DNA from: Prevotella sp.
GTDB taxonomy: Bacteria; Bacteroidota; Bacteroidia; Bacteroidales; Bacteroidaceae
Reading direction: 5' to 3'
Assembly (NCBI GenBank): GCA_017413085.1
Contig: JAFPVC010000040.1
Span: 1-43,750 of the forward strand
Length of the DNA stretch: 43,750 bases
Each line of letters begins with the position of its first letter. Within the stretch, counting starts at the first letter, position 1. Under the pieces are notes generated by a model, which was given only the letters and a program-made list of their open reading frames with translations, had not been told where the DNA came from and ran no database searches. This document shows positions 1 through 8,734 of the stretch, piece by piece. Both the position numbers and the translations under genes were made by a program.

Positions 1-78
1 TCTTAACTCTTAATTCTTAACTCTTAATTCTTAACTCTTAATTCTTAACTCTTAATTCTTAACTCTTAATTCTTAATT
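1..78. repeat. 14-bp tandem repeat upstream of rhaD
   Basis: Five perfect copies of the 14-mer TCTTAACTCTTAAT are followed by a partial sixth, and the array begins at the window edge so it may be longer. Each 14-mer is two 7-mers (TCTTAAC and TCTTAAT), so the underlying period is seven bases. The array ends about 8 nt before the rhaD start codon. It is AT-rich and contains TAA in its forward frames, so it does not look coding. No promoter box is visible between it and rhaD, which suggests rhaD is co-transcribed from upstream or that the repeat lies in the leader. Confidence 0.95.
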
Positions 79-85
79 ACATAAA

Positions 86-907
86 ATGAAAAGTATTCTT
101 GACGGCCGCGACGGTCTGAAAGCTGTCGTTGACCAGATTGCCGAGGTGACAGGTTACCTCTGGCAGAAAGGTTGGGCAGAGCGTAACGGTGGTAACATCA
201 CCGTAAACGTAACAGAGTTTATGGACGACGAGTGCAAGGCAATGCCTGCCATCGCACCCGTAAAGCAAATCGGCATGGTATTGCCACAGCTCAAAGGCAA
301 GTATTTCTACTGCAAGGGCACTGGCAAGCGTATGCGCGACCTTGCACGCTGGCCAATGCAGAACGGCTCTATCATCCGCATCTGCGACGACTGCGCAAGC
401 TATGAAATCATTGCCGACGAGCCAGTGGCTCCAACATCAGAGTTGCCGACACACCTCGCACTGCAGAACTATCTGCTCGAGACCGGCTCTTGCTACAAGG
501 CAACACTCCACACCCACCCCATCGAACTGGTTGCCATGAGCCACATACAGCGATTCCTCAAGGGCGACGAGATGACCCGCGTGCTGTGGTCTATGATTCC
601 AGAGACACTGGCCTTTGCTCCTCTGGGCATTGGCATCGTGCCTTACGGCCTGCCATCATCAGTAGAACTGGCAAAGGACACACTGGAGCAAATCAAGACA
701 CATGACGTAGTATTGTGGGAGAAGCACGGCACCGTAGCCGTAGGCCAGGACATCATGGATGCCTTCGACCAGACCGACGTGCTATGCAAGGCTGCAAACA
801 TCTACATGTGCGCACGCAACATGGGCAGCGAGCCAGACGGCATGACCGCAGAGGCAATGAAGGAGGTACAGGACGTATTCAACCTTCCAAAGACACGTCC
901 ATGCTGA
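86..907 (+). CDS. rhaD: Rhamnulose-1-phosphate aldolase
   Basis: This 273-residue class II (zinc) aldolase cleaves L-rhamnulose 1-phosphate to dihydroxyacetone phosphate and L-lactaldehyde, the last cytoplasmic step of L-rhamnose breakdown. The family signature ERNGGNIT lies near residues 32-39. The zinc ligands appear as the HTH pair at His142 and His144 plus His214 in KHGT, and Glu119 is in the position of the catalytic glutamate. These positions closely match the known Escherichia coli enzyme. The length is normal for RhaD. The first ATG follows a short spacer after the tandem repeat. A strong terminator lies 52 nt downstream, so this is probably the last gene of a rhamnose operon whose kinase, isomerase and permease would lie left of the window. 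A rhamnose mutarotase gene is encoded separately at 23.1 kb. Confidence 0.95.
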   Translation: MKSILDGRDGLKAVVDQIAEVTGYLWQKGWAERNGGNITVNVTEFMDDECKAMPAIAPVKQIGMVLPQLKGKYFYCKGTGKRMRDLARWPMQNGSIIRICDDCASYEIIADEPVAPTSELPTHLALQNYLLETGSCYKATLHTHPIELVAMSHIQRFLKGDEMTRVLWSMIPETLAFAPLGIGIVPYGLPSSVELAKDTLEQIKTHDVVLWEKHGTVAVGQDIMDAFDQTDVLCKAANIYMCARNMGSEPDGMTAEAMKEVQDVFNLPKTRPC

Positions 908-958
908 CTTGCCAAGTAGTTAGAAGAAGATAAAAGAAGATAGAAGACGGATTTTACA

Positions 959-1002
959 CCGTCTGACAATCCGAAACTGGATTGTCAGACGGTTATTTTT
1001 TT
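959..1002 (+). terminator. Rho-independent terminator after rhaD
   Basis: A perfect 14-bp stem (959-972 with 979-992) and a 6-nt GAAACT loop are followed by TTATTTTTTT. The stretch between the rhaD stop and the hairpin is a purine-rich run of near-repeats of AGAAGATA with no evident coding function. Confidence 0.9.
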
Positions 1003-1238
1003 GTAACCTAAATCAAAAATAAACAAAAAACACCAGCACGCTCTTTGCCATTTGTTTCACAAAACCATTTGAGATGTATCAAACAGACTTTTGGACGGAT
1101 AATTGTTTAGTTTAAAAGTTTTTTTTATTCTAACTTTGCACTTGCAAACAGAATTATATATTGAAAAAAATTGGCAGCGATGCCAGAGAGAGACCTATGC
1201 GATACAACACATTACAAAATTTATAAAAAACGAAAAAA
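1003..1238 (+). promoter_or_regulatory. Promoter and leader of the acetylesterase gene
   Basis: This 236-nt AT-rich gap holds a Bacteroidetes -7 box TAACTTTG at 1131-1138. A clear TTTG -33 box at ideal spacing is not seen; TTG at 1103-1105 is the nearest candidate. Transcription starting near 1145 would give a leader of about 94 nt, containing a small TGGCA-GCGA-TGCCA hairpin (1172-1185). No other gene is visible here. Confidence 0.6.
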
Positions 1239-2156
1239 ATGAGCTATTTTAAAATTTCATCACTACACTTAAACAGAGTGAAGAAGTGTCTACTGACAGG
1301 TATTATGCTATCAACTACATTAATCGGGGCACAGGCTGAGCCAGACCCAAACTTTCACATCTACCTCTGTTTCGGACAGTCGAACATGGAAGGTAACGCA
1401 AGGCCTGAGGACGTGGACAAAGAGTACGTGGACGAGCGTTTCCAAACGCTGGCATGCGTTGATTTTCAAAACCCAGAGCGCAAGATGGGACAGTGGTACA
1501 CTGCATATCCCCCAATTGTGCGCCAACACACAGGACTGGGCATGGCCGACTATTTCGGACGCACAATGGTGAAGAACCTGCCGGCCAACGTGAAAGTGGG
1601 AGTTGTGGACGTAGCCATCGGAGGAACAAAAATCGAGGGCTTCATGCAAGATAAGGTGGAAGCATACATCGACTCCATGAAACCACATGAGCAGTGGTTG
1701 AGAAACTTCTACAAAGAATATGACAACGAGCCATACAAGCGTCTTGTAGACATGGCCAGGATAGCACAGCAGTCAGGAGTAATAAAAGGCATACTGCTGC
1801 ATCAGGGCGAGAGCAACAACGGTCAGGCAGACTGGCCGCAGAAAGTCAAGACCATATACAACCAGCTAATCAGCGATCTTGGACTGAATGCTAATGACGT
1901 TCCGCTGTTCGTGGGCGAGACAGTAAGCCAGGAACAGAAGGGCGCATGCTGGCTGCACAACACCATTATCGCAACAGTGCCTGACGTAATCCCTAATTCA
2001 CACGTCATAACATCAAACGGCTGTCCACAGAGAGGCGATGGCCTGCACTTCACCCCTGAAGGCTACCGAATCATGGGAAAGCGCTATGCACAGGCTGCAC
2101 TGAAGCTCATGGGCATCAATATCGAGGTAGAGCAGCCCGCCACTAAAGACAAATAA
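1239..2156 (+). CDS. Secreted SASA/SGNH-type carbohydrate acetylesterase
   Basis: This 305-residue protein has an N-terminal signal peptide (about residues 1-33, cleavage after AQA). It carries the SASA-family serine hydrolase motifs: the nucleophile motif GQSNMEG near residue 49, LLHQGESN near residue 190, and the Asp/His motif DGLHFTPEG near residue 268. Members of this family, which includes sialate O-acetylesterases and CE6-type acetyl xylan esterases, remove O-acetyl groups from sugars. Because it sits between rhaD and a pectin lyase/methylesterase fusion, acetylated pectin or rhamnogalacturonan is a plausible substrate, but this is inferred from context. It has its own promoter and terminator, so it appears monocistronic. 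The start is supported by the good signal peptide directly following the ATG. Confidence 0.8.
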   Translation: MSYFKISSLHLNRVKKCLLTGIMLSTTLIGAQAEPDPNFHIYLCFGQSNMEGNARPEDVDKEYVDERFQTLACVDFQNPERKMGQWYTAYPPIVRQHTGLGMADYFGRTMVKNLPANVKVGVVDVAIGGTKIEGFMQDKVEAYIDSMKPHEQWLRNFYKEYDNEPYKRLVDMARIAQQSGVIKGILLHQGESNNGQADWPQKVKTIYNQLISDLGLNANDVPLFVGETVSQEQKGACWLHNTIIATVPDVIPNSHVITSNGCPQRGDGLHFTPEGYRIMGKRYAQAALKLMGINIEVEQPATKDK

Positions 2157-2178
2157 CTGACATCCATACAAATAATTG

Positions 2179-2216
2179 AAAAGGTGTGTCCAAAGAATAT
2201 TTTGGTCACACCTTTT
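2179..2216 (+). terminator. Terminator-like hairpin after the acetylesterase
   Basis: A 10-bp stem (2179-2188 with 2207-2216), one T-T mismatch, then a further 5-bp stem (2190-2194 with 2201-2205) closed by GAATAT. The stem ends in TTTT but there is no long T tail. Confidence 0.75.
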
Positions 2217-2289
2217 ATGCTTATATTGGTGTATTACAACACAATAAAACAGTAAACGACATTCCGAAGTTAACAAAAATCACTAAACA

Positions 2290-2321
2290 TTTGGCGGATT
2301 GAACTTTTTTTCTTAAATTTG
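2290..2321 (+). promoter_or_regulatory. Promoter of the PL10-CE8 gene
   Basis: This is one of the best promoters in the window: -33 TTTG at 2290-2293, then 20 nt, then -7 TAAATTTG at 2314-2321. It predicts a start near 2328 and a short leader of about 28 nt before the ATG at 2356. Confidence 0.75.
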
Positions 2322-2355
2322 CGACGTAAAAACTAATATAAAAACATTTCAATCC

Positions 2356-4461
2356 ATGAAATCAGCACATAAAATAAGAATCTGCATGTTGGCAACACTC
2401 ATCGCAGTATTGCCGACTTTCGCTCAGATACGCACAGGAGTAGCAGTTATAAGAGAGAAGGACAAAGCATTCTTTGTAACCGACGAGGCACGCCGCATAG
2501 GCGACCAGATTCTTCTATACCAGCGCGCAAGCGGTGGATGGCCAAAAAACATCGACATGGCGAAACCACTGTCTGACGATGAGCGTAAGGCTGTGGAGAA
2601 AGACAAGGCTCGACTTGACGACTCAACCATCGACAACAATGCCACGACGATGCAGGTGTCATATCTGGCACGCCTGTATCAAGGCACTGGCGACGAGCGT
2701 TACCGCAAGGCTTTCGTCGATGGTATCGAGTTTCTGCTGAGCGGTCAATATGACAATGGCGGCTGGCCACAGTTCTGGCCACAATCCGGCGGATATCACC
2801 TGCACATAACATATAACGACGGTGCTATGGTGAACGTAATGAACGTGCTTGACGACATTGCCGAGCAGCGCGAACCGTATGAGGGGAAAATCGCTGATAA
2901 ATCCATGCGGAAGAGGGCAAAGAAAGCTTTTGAGAAGGGTTTGGAATGTATATTGAAGACGCAGATCGTTTCCGATGGAAAACTCACAATATGGTGTCAG
3001 CAACATGACCGTGAGACACTGTTGCCGGCTCCAGCAAGGACATACGAACTGCCGTCATACTGTCCGCAGGAGAGTATTGGCATAACAATGCTGCTGATGA
3101 ACCTGCCAAACCCTGACGAAAGAGTAAAAAAGGCCATACACGGTGCCATGGCATGGTTTGACAAATACAAAATGACGGGTGTAAGGGTGAAGCGCACGGG
3201 AAGTAAGGAAAGCCCAGACTGCGACACACGCCTGATTACTGATCCAAAAGCGAAACCTGTGTGGGCACGCTTCTATGACATAGAGAACTGCAGACCATAC
3301 GTGTGCGACCGTGACGGTGTGCCACGCCGAAGTCTGCAGGCTATAGGCACAGAGCGACGCAACGGCTACACATGGTATTCGGGCAACCCGGCACGCCTGT
3401 ACAAGCTTTATGATGAATGGGCAGCCAAATACGACCCAGAGCACAAGGTAGATATCGACCTCAACAGCAAAGGATTCAATGAGACAATGGCGGCAGAGAT
3501 TCCTGTTCCGGTGAAACATGCTACCGATTTTGACGCCGTGGTGAATGCCGGCGAAAGCATACAGGCCGCGATTGAGAAAGCACCAGAGCACTCAGACAAG
3601 CCATTCCTAATCCTGATACGCAAGGGACTGTATGAACAGAAAGTAGTGATTGACCGTCCGAACATCGTGCTGGTAGGCGAAGACCGCGACAGCACCATAA
3701 TCAGACTGGCAATGCTGAACAACAAGCCGACAGTTACTGAATACAAAGGCAAGCCACTGAAGTATGGTGTGGTAGAACTGCTTGAGGGAGCCGACGACTG
3801 CATACTCAGCGGTCTTACGATATACAACAACTACGGTTCAACGGTAGAAAAGACCACAGCACACCAGATGGCAGTATATGGCAGGGCTACACGCACCATA
3901 ATACTTAACAGCAACATTCTTGCCGACGGCAACGATGCTCTTTCATTATGGAAATCAGATGACGGCATGTATTACCATGCAGACTTGTCACTGAGCTGCG
4001 CTGGCGTCGATTTCCTGTGTCCGCGTGGATGGTGCTACGCCACACGATGCAAGTTCCTTGGTGACGGCCACGCCATTATCTGGCACGACGGACGCAACGA
4101 CAAGTCAAAGAAGCTGGTCATCACCAATTCATCGTTTGATGCGAAGCGCCCCACCCAGTTAGGCAGATACCACCATGATGCGCAGTTCTTCCTCGTACTC
4201 TGTAAACTGTCAGAGCAGATACTTGACCACAACATTTGTTATGCCTACACCGACAAGGTGCTTGACCCATGTCCGTGGGGACAACGAACATATTATTATA
4301 ACTGCGCTCGCGAGGGCGGTGACAGCGGATGGCTCAAAAACAACCTGAACGAATCTGAAGATCACCCACAGTTCTATGCAATAACAGCACAATGGACTTT
4401 CGGTAACAAGTGGGATCCTGAGAAGCGTATCAGAGACTTGTGGAAAATCCTTGAATACTAA
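2356..4461 (+). CDS. Secreted pectate lyase (PL10) - pectin methylesterase (CE8) fusion
   Basis: This 701-residue protein has a signal peptide (residues 1-24, ending TFAQ). The first half (about 45-375) is a family 10 pectate lyase, recognised by QRASGGWPKNID, the STIDNNATTMQVSYLARLY helix and NGGWPQFWP, and would cleave polygalacturonate by beta-elimination. The second half (about 395-695) is a CE8 pectinesterase-like right-handed beta-helix starting DAVVNAGESIQAAI. It carries GNDALSLW where CE8 enzymes usually have QDTL, and CAGVDFLCPRG where they have GTVDFIFG, so both catalytic aspartates seem retained in divergent surroundings. Joining demethylation and cleavage in one chain makes sense for methylated pectin. 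It has its own promoter and a strong convergent terminator. Confidence 0.85.
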   Translation: MKSAHKIRICMLATLIAVLPTFAQIRTGVAVIREKDKAFFVTDEARRIGDQILLYQRASGGWPKNIDMAKPLSDDERKAVEKDKARLDDSTIDNNATTMQVSYLARLYQGTGDERYRKAFVDGIEFLLSGQYDNGGWPQFWPQSGGYHLHITYNDGAMVNVMNVLDDIAEQREPYEGKIADKSMRKRAKKAFEKGLECILKTQIVSDGKLTIWCQQHDRETLLPAPARTYELPSYCPQESIGITMLLMNLPNPDERVKKAIHGAMAWFDKYKMTGVRVKRTGSKESPDCDTRLITDPKAKPVWARFYDIENCRPYVCDRDGVPRRSLQAIGTERRNGYTWYSGNPARLYKLYDEWAAKYDPEHKVDIDLNSKGFNETMAAEIPVPVKHATDFDAVVNAGESIQAAIEKAPEHSDKPFLILIRKGLYEQKVVIDRPNIVLVGEDRDSTIIRLAMLNNKPTVTEYKGKPLKYGVVELLEGADDCILSGLTIYNNYGSTVEKTTAHQMAVYGRATRTIILNSNILADGNDALSLWKSDDGMYYHADLSLSCAGVDFLCPRGWCYATRCKFLGDGHAIIWHDGRNDKSKKLVITNSSFDAKRPTQLGRYHHDAQFFLVLCKLSEQILDHNICYAYTDKVLDPCPWGQRTYYYNCAREGGDSGWLKNNLNESEDHPQFYAITAQWTFGNKWDPEKRIRDLWKILEY

Positions 4462-4505
4462 ATGACGATAAGATTAAGGTGGGATTTATAGACCCCACCA
4501 CCTTA

Positions 4506-4555
4506 AATAATAAACACAGCCATAATCTTTAATGATTATGGCTGTGTTTATTATT
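4506..4555. terminator. 22-bp perfect bidirectional terminator hairpin
   Basis: A perfect 22-bp stem (4506-4527 with 4534-4555) is closed by TTTAAT. It sits between convergent genes, with a weaker 9-bp GGTGG hairpin just before it (about 4475-4507). Long T-runs are absent, but stem arms rich in TTTATTATT could serve both strands. Confidence 0.8.
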
Positions 4556-4596
4556 ACCCTATCAATCGAATATTCATGTGTCTGTGATAAAACCTC

Positions 4597-7500
4597 TTAC
4601 GGTGCCAAGTACATGTTCACTATTGCATTGGCATCTGCCATGGTGATGTCGTGGTCGCCGTTCACATCAGCTGCAGCCACGTTGAAGTCCTCTGGTTTGT
4701 CTGATGCCAGGTAGTAGTTTACCACAGCATTGGCATCTGCCATAGTGACGTTGCCGTCATTGTTCACATCGCCAGGAATAAACTCAGGTCTAACAAACTT
4801 CACTTTCAGCGTAGAGCCTGTAGAAACTCCTTCGTCATCCAGCACTTGCGCTTCAATAACCTTACCAACGGGTCCGGAGAACACCTTAGGTATCGTCACC
4901 TTATCCTCCTGGCAATCTATCGTCATACTCCAACTACTCTCATCATCACTGCAGAGCAGGCTGATATTGTCGTTATAGCTCTGACTCTCGTGATCGTAGA
5001 GCAGGACAGACGGAATCTGTGCCCAGATAACCGTAGCATTTCGTTCGTAAACATCCATCACTACCGTATTGTCGATAGTTTGATTTTCAAGCGTCAGTGT
5101 GGTAACATTTTCGCTTATCACTGGCTTCACTTCCGCCAACTTATTGTCTGAAGCATAGAGCGTCTCCAGTTCCGTCAGCGGCTGTGCGAAGACACCAATA
5201 TTGCCCGTCAACTGATTCTCTGACAAGTTCACAGCACGCAGTTTGCTTGTGAAGCCCTCGTTCTCTTCAGTAAACTGACTCATGCCCTCACCGATATCGC
5301 CCGTCAGCTGGTTCTCACTCAGGTTGAGCGTTTCCAGTGCCGGCAGCGTAAGCAGCGTGAACGGGAAGCCACCTGTCAGTCCGTTGCGGCTCAGGTTGAT
5401 GCTCACCACACGTCCGCCTCGCATCGCAATACCCGGCAGCGACTGCACTGTGCGGCGCTCCACGTTGAAGTCCCATGTATTGGTCCATCCTTCGCCACTG
5501 CCCATCTCGCTGTAGGCCTGCTGCAGCGTGTTCCAGTCTTCTTCGTTCATCTGCGGCATGTCAATGTTCACCTTAACGTAGAAGAAATTGTCGCTGCGCA
5601 CTGACGTCTCATCCTGCTCAGTCACCTTATTGTTGCCACTCTCGGTGGTAGCCATCAGATAACCATAGTCAGCCGAAGCCGGTTCATACGGGTTGACGAT
5701 AGCGCCTCCCGCCTTTTCCCAGTCAATATTGGTAACGCTCGACATGTCGGCACTGACAAGCAGATAGAAGTTGCCATACTGCGTTTCATCAAGGTCCACC
5801 TCGGCCGTAGCCTCATACTCCTCGCCACTCGCCAGAGTCTTTACGCACTCCTGCGCGACAAGTCTGCGGCATGTGGTCTGGCTCGTGCCGCCATATACGT
5901 CGGGCACTATCCACATGCGGTCTGTCCACTTCTGCGTGTCGATGCTGCCCTGTCCGTCGTTGCGCACGGTCCACTTTATCGTGGCCTTGGTGCCAGCCTC
6001 AAGGCGTGAAGGAACAGTGATGCCCGTCACATGCAGGTCAGGCAGCAGATATACGCTGAACGTCATCTCGTTGCTGACAATCTGCTGCGTAGCGTTGCGT
6101 GCAACAATCTGCCACTTATACGACTTGCGGTCCTGGCAGAAGTTTGCCGACGTAAACGACGTCTCGGTTATTCCCTCTGCCATCGGAGTGGCCGGACGCT
6201 GATTGGCAGCATTCCATAGATACACGTCATACACGGCGTTGGCAATTGGGTTCCACTGCAGCGTCACTGTCGTCACGTCAAGCACCTTGCTGCTGGCCGG
6301 AGTCAGAGTGGTGAATGTTCCAACGAGTGCCGGTCGCACGGTGATGGTGTGGGTGAAGGTGCAGAACACCTCGCTGCCACGCTTTGCCGTAACATTATAT
6401 GTCATCGTAACGTCATCGACGGCAGTGCTCACGATTGTCACAGCCCCGATGTTGCCCGTTCCGCTGGCGGTGTAACCGCTGAGGGTAGCAGGCGCATCAG
6501 CCACTTCCCATGCAAAGGTCAGGTCGGTGCTTATCGGTGAGAAATCAACCACTTCGGTCTTTTTGCCTGATACCACCGTCTGAGATGTCACGCCGTCAAT
6601 CTCAGCAGGGTTAAACCTAATGCCCCATAGCTGCAGGCTCACATTGCTACACACGAGGTTCTGTCCGAACGATGTGAATATGCCGACCACATCGGTGTTT
6701 ATCACCTCAGAAGGATTGCCGAAGCCCAGCACTGGCACCTCGCCCTCACCGTTCTGCAGCAACGTCAGCGTGTAGCCTTCAGCCACCATGCGTGACTGTA
6801 TGGTCTGCAAGCGACCGACATTAGTCGCATCAAGAGCGCAACCGAATGTCTCGCCAGCCTTTACCATCACGTTCACATTGCCAGATATGGGCGATGCAGA
6901 CATAAAGTCAACCAACTGCTCTGCCGAAGTGAAATAGCGCACGCCTTTCTGCTCGGTGTCGAGGAACAGCGTTCCGTCAACGCGCCATGTGGCTTTGTCG
7001 TTCACCACTACGGACATCATCGCCATGTCGGTACCTGTCACGCCCTTCACTTCGAGCGTCACTTCATAACTGCCGGCAGCCTCATATATGTGCATCGGAT
7101 TGCGCTCATGGCTCGACGTGCCGTCGCCGAAGTTCCATGTCCACTCTATGGCCTTGTCAGACGACTGGTTAGTGAACTTGAAGCGATTCTGCAGTTTCTC
7201 ATATATGAACGAGGCATACAGTCCGTCTTCCCTCTCCTGCTCCACCGATATGTAGCCACTGTGCATGGTCACCATCGTCATGGAGTTGTCAGAATTGATG
7301 CGAGCACCGTTTGTCAGCGTCACGTCATAATTCTGTCCGGGCTCAGCATCGGCAGCTATCGTTACGGGCAGGTCAAACAGTTTGCCGTTGCAGCCGGTTA
7401 TCGCCGTACCGCCGGTAATGTCGAAACGGTAGGCATTGCCGTCAACGTGGGTCACTGTCAGAGTCTTGCCGGCAGCACGCTCTGCCAGCGTCGCACTCTC

Positions 7501-8571
7501 TGTCTGCACAGTAAAGCCATCAGGGAAGCGCACCACCACCGTCATGTCGCCCACTTCGCTTGTATTCTCAAGGTAGATGGGATAATTCAGGGTCTGTCCG
7601 CGCACTCCGTTCATCGTCAGAGCATAGATGTTGATTTCAGAAGCAGTTGACGCACCAGGCTCAGATGGACTACCAGGGTTGTAGTTGTAGTCGAAGTGAG
7701 CCACCAGCGTTATATCCTTTGTCGGTATATTAAAGGTATATACGCTGTTGGTAGATACTTCCTCACCGTCAAGCGTCCAGCAGCGGAATGTGTACCAAGT
7801 ACTGTTGTAGGCGCGAAATGTCTGCTGCGTACCTTCCTCATACTCATTGCCGCTTGCCACATTGAACGAGCCACCGCCCACGGGGTCAACCTGCAGGAAC
7901 ACCTTGTGGTACAATCTCTGCGTAGGCTCAGCAGGATTGCCCGGCTCATACGAATAGTTGGCAACGAGCCTATTGGCATCCTCGCCGTCCTTCATTGTAT
8001 AGTTGAACGGATTGCTGGTTGATATCACCTCACCGTCCTGCGTCCAGTTCACAAACTTGAAATTTGATGCTACGTTGGCCCGCACGCTTACCGACGTGCC
8101 CACCTCGTAGTTGTTGCCGCTGGCAATGTTGAACGAGCCTGCTGCTGCCGGCGATGCTGTGAGATACAGCGGTGCATAAACTGGTTTGGCAGGGATGTTG
8201 GCCTCAGCCGGTTCACCAGGTGCATTCGGATTGTACCGATAGTGCGCCACGAGTTTGGTGGCATGCGACGGCATGGTATATTGGAAGCTGTTGGCGGTCG
8301 ATATGACCTCACCGTCCTCTGTCCAGTTGATAAAGGTGAAGTTAGCGGCAGCGTTGGCCCTCACCGTGAACGTCAAGCCCTCCGTCTGACTCGTCACCGC
8401 ATTCAGGTTGAACGAGCAACTGCCTACGGGGTCAGCCTCCAGCGTCAGCTCATACTGCCTCACCGGAGCACCGGGCTCCGCCGGACTCGCAGGGTTGTAT
8501 TGCCCCCACGCGCCTGTGGCCGCCACAGTCAACAACACCATTATAATATATTTGAAACATCTCATAGTCAT
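4597..8571 (-). CDS. Giant secreted multidomain protein with dockerin-like C-terminus
   Basis: This protein has about 1324 residues. The longest frame begins at a TTG at 8610, but the ATG at 8571 (or 8565) directly precedes a good signal peptide ending GAWG, so 8571 is chosen. Domains in order: three InlB/Flg_new-type repeats (about 30-300) with the recurring core NWTxDGEVIST; a cohesin-like or adhesion beta-domain; a PKD domain (about 452-523, WTWNFGDGTSS); an Ig-like/fibronectin region; a CARDB domain (about 842-1000); a plant-type leucine-rich-repeat stretch (about 1003-1157, LNLSENQLTGDIG); and two dockerin-type calcium loops (about 1262-1324, GDVNNDGNVTMADANAVVNYYL and its partner). The architecture points to a surface or extracellular adhesin or structural protein. 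No catalytic domain was recognised and the true function is unknown. Confidence 0.85.
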   Translation of the reverse strand: MTMRCFKYIIMVLLTVAATGAWGQYNPASPAEPGAPVRQYELTLEADPVGSCSFNLNAVTSQTEGLTFTVRANAAANFTFINWTEDGEVISTANSFQYTMPSHATKLVAHYRYNPNAPGEPAEANIPAKPVYAPLYLTASPAAAGSFNIASGNNYEVGTSVSVRANVASNFKFVNWTQDGEVISTSNPFNYTMKDGEDANRLVANYSYEPGNPAEPTQRLYHKVFLQVDPVGGGSFNVASGNEYEEGTQQTFRAYNSTWYTFRCWTLDGEEVSTNSVYTFNIPTKDITLVAHFDYNYNPGSPSEPGASTASEINIYALTMNGVRGQTLNYPIYLENTSEVGDMTVVVRFPDGFTVQTESATLAERAAGKTLTVTHVDGNAYRFDITGGTAITGCNGKLFDLPVTIAADAEPGQNYDVTLTNGARINSDNSMTMVTMHSGYISVEQEREDGLYASFIYEKLQNRFKFTNQSSDKAIEWTWNFGDGTSSHERNPMHIYEAAGSYEVTLEVKGVTGTDMAMMSVVVNDKATWRVDGTLFLDTEQKGVRYFTSAEQLVDFMSASPISGNVNVMVKAGETFGCALDATNVGRLQTIQSRMVAEGYTLTLLQNGEGEVPVLGFGNPSEVINTDVVGIFTSFGQNLVCSNVSLQLWGIRFNPAEIDGVTSQTVVSGKKTEVVDFSPISTDLTFAWEVADAPATLSGYTASGTGNIGAVTIVSTAVDDVTMTYNVTAKRGSEVFCTFTHTITVRPALVGTFTTLTPASSKVLDVTTVTLQWNPIANAVYDVYLWNAANQRPATPMAEGITETSFTSANFCQDRKSYKWQIVARNATQQIVSNEMTFSVYLLPDLHVTGITVPSRLEAGTKATIKWTVRNDGQGSIDTQKWTDRMWIVPDVYGGTSQTTCRRLVAQECVKTLASGEEYEATAEVDLDETQYGNFYLLVSADMSSVTNIDWEKAGGAIVNPYEPASADYGYLMATTESGNNKVTEQDETSVRSDNFFYVKVNIDMPQMNEEDWNTLQQAYSEMGSGEGWTNTWDFNVERRTVQSLPGIAMRGGRVVSINLSRNGLTGGFPFTLLTLPALETLNLSENQLTGDIGEGMSQFTEENEGFTSKLRAVNLSENQLTGNIGVFAQPLTELETLYASDNKLAEVKPVISENVTTLTLENQTIDNTVVMDVYERNATVIWAQIPSVLLYDHESQSYNDNISLLCSDDESSWSMTIDCQEDKVTIPKVFSGPVGKVIEAQVLDDEGVSTGSTLKVKFVRPEFIPGDVNNDGNVTMADANAVVNYYLASDKPEDFNVAAADVNGDHDITMADANAIVNMYLAP

Positions 8572-8630
8572 CAATGGTTTAGAGATGAAACTATATTTTT
8601 TTCTTAACAATGGATTTCATTCTTAACAAC

Positions 8631-8709
8631 GAATTTCACGAATTAAACGAATTAATACCTTCATGATTCCACACAGGCGTCAGCCTAATTCGTGAAATCC
8701 GTGAAATTC
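8631..8709. repeat. Imperfect 24-bp inverted repeat
   Basis: The arms at 8631-8654 and 8686-8709 match at 21 of 24 positions as inverted repeats, around a 31-nt loop. Each arm holds versions of the unit TTTCACGAATT. It fills most of the gap between two same-strand giant genes. Without a T tail it is not a clear terminator. It looks like a small interspersed palindromic element. Confidence 0.75.
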
Positions 8710-8734
8710 ATTGTCTAAATAACATTGTACGACA

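Noticed and set aside
1-78. CRISPR array at the window start
   Set aside because: The units are head-to-tail without spacers, and 14 bp long.
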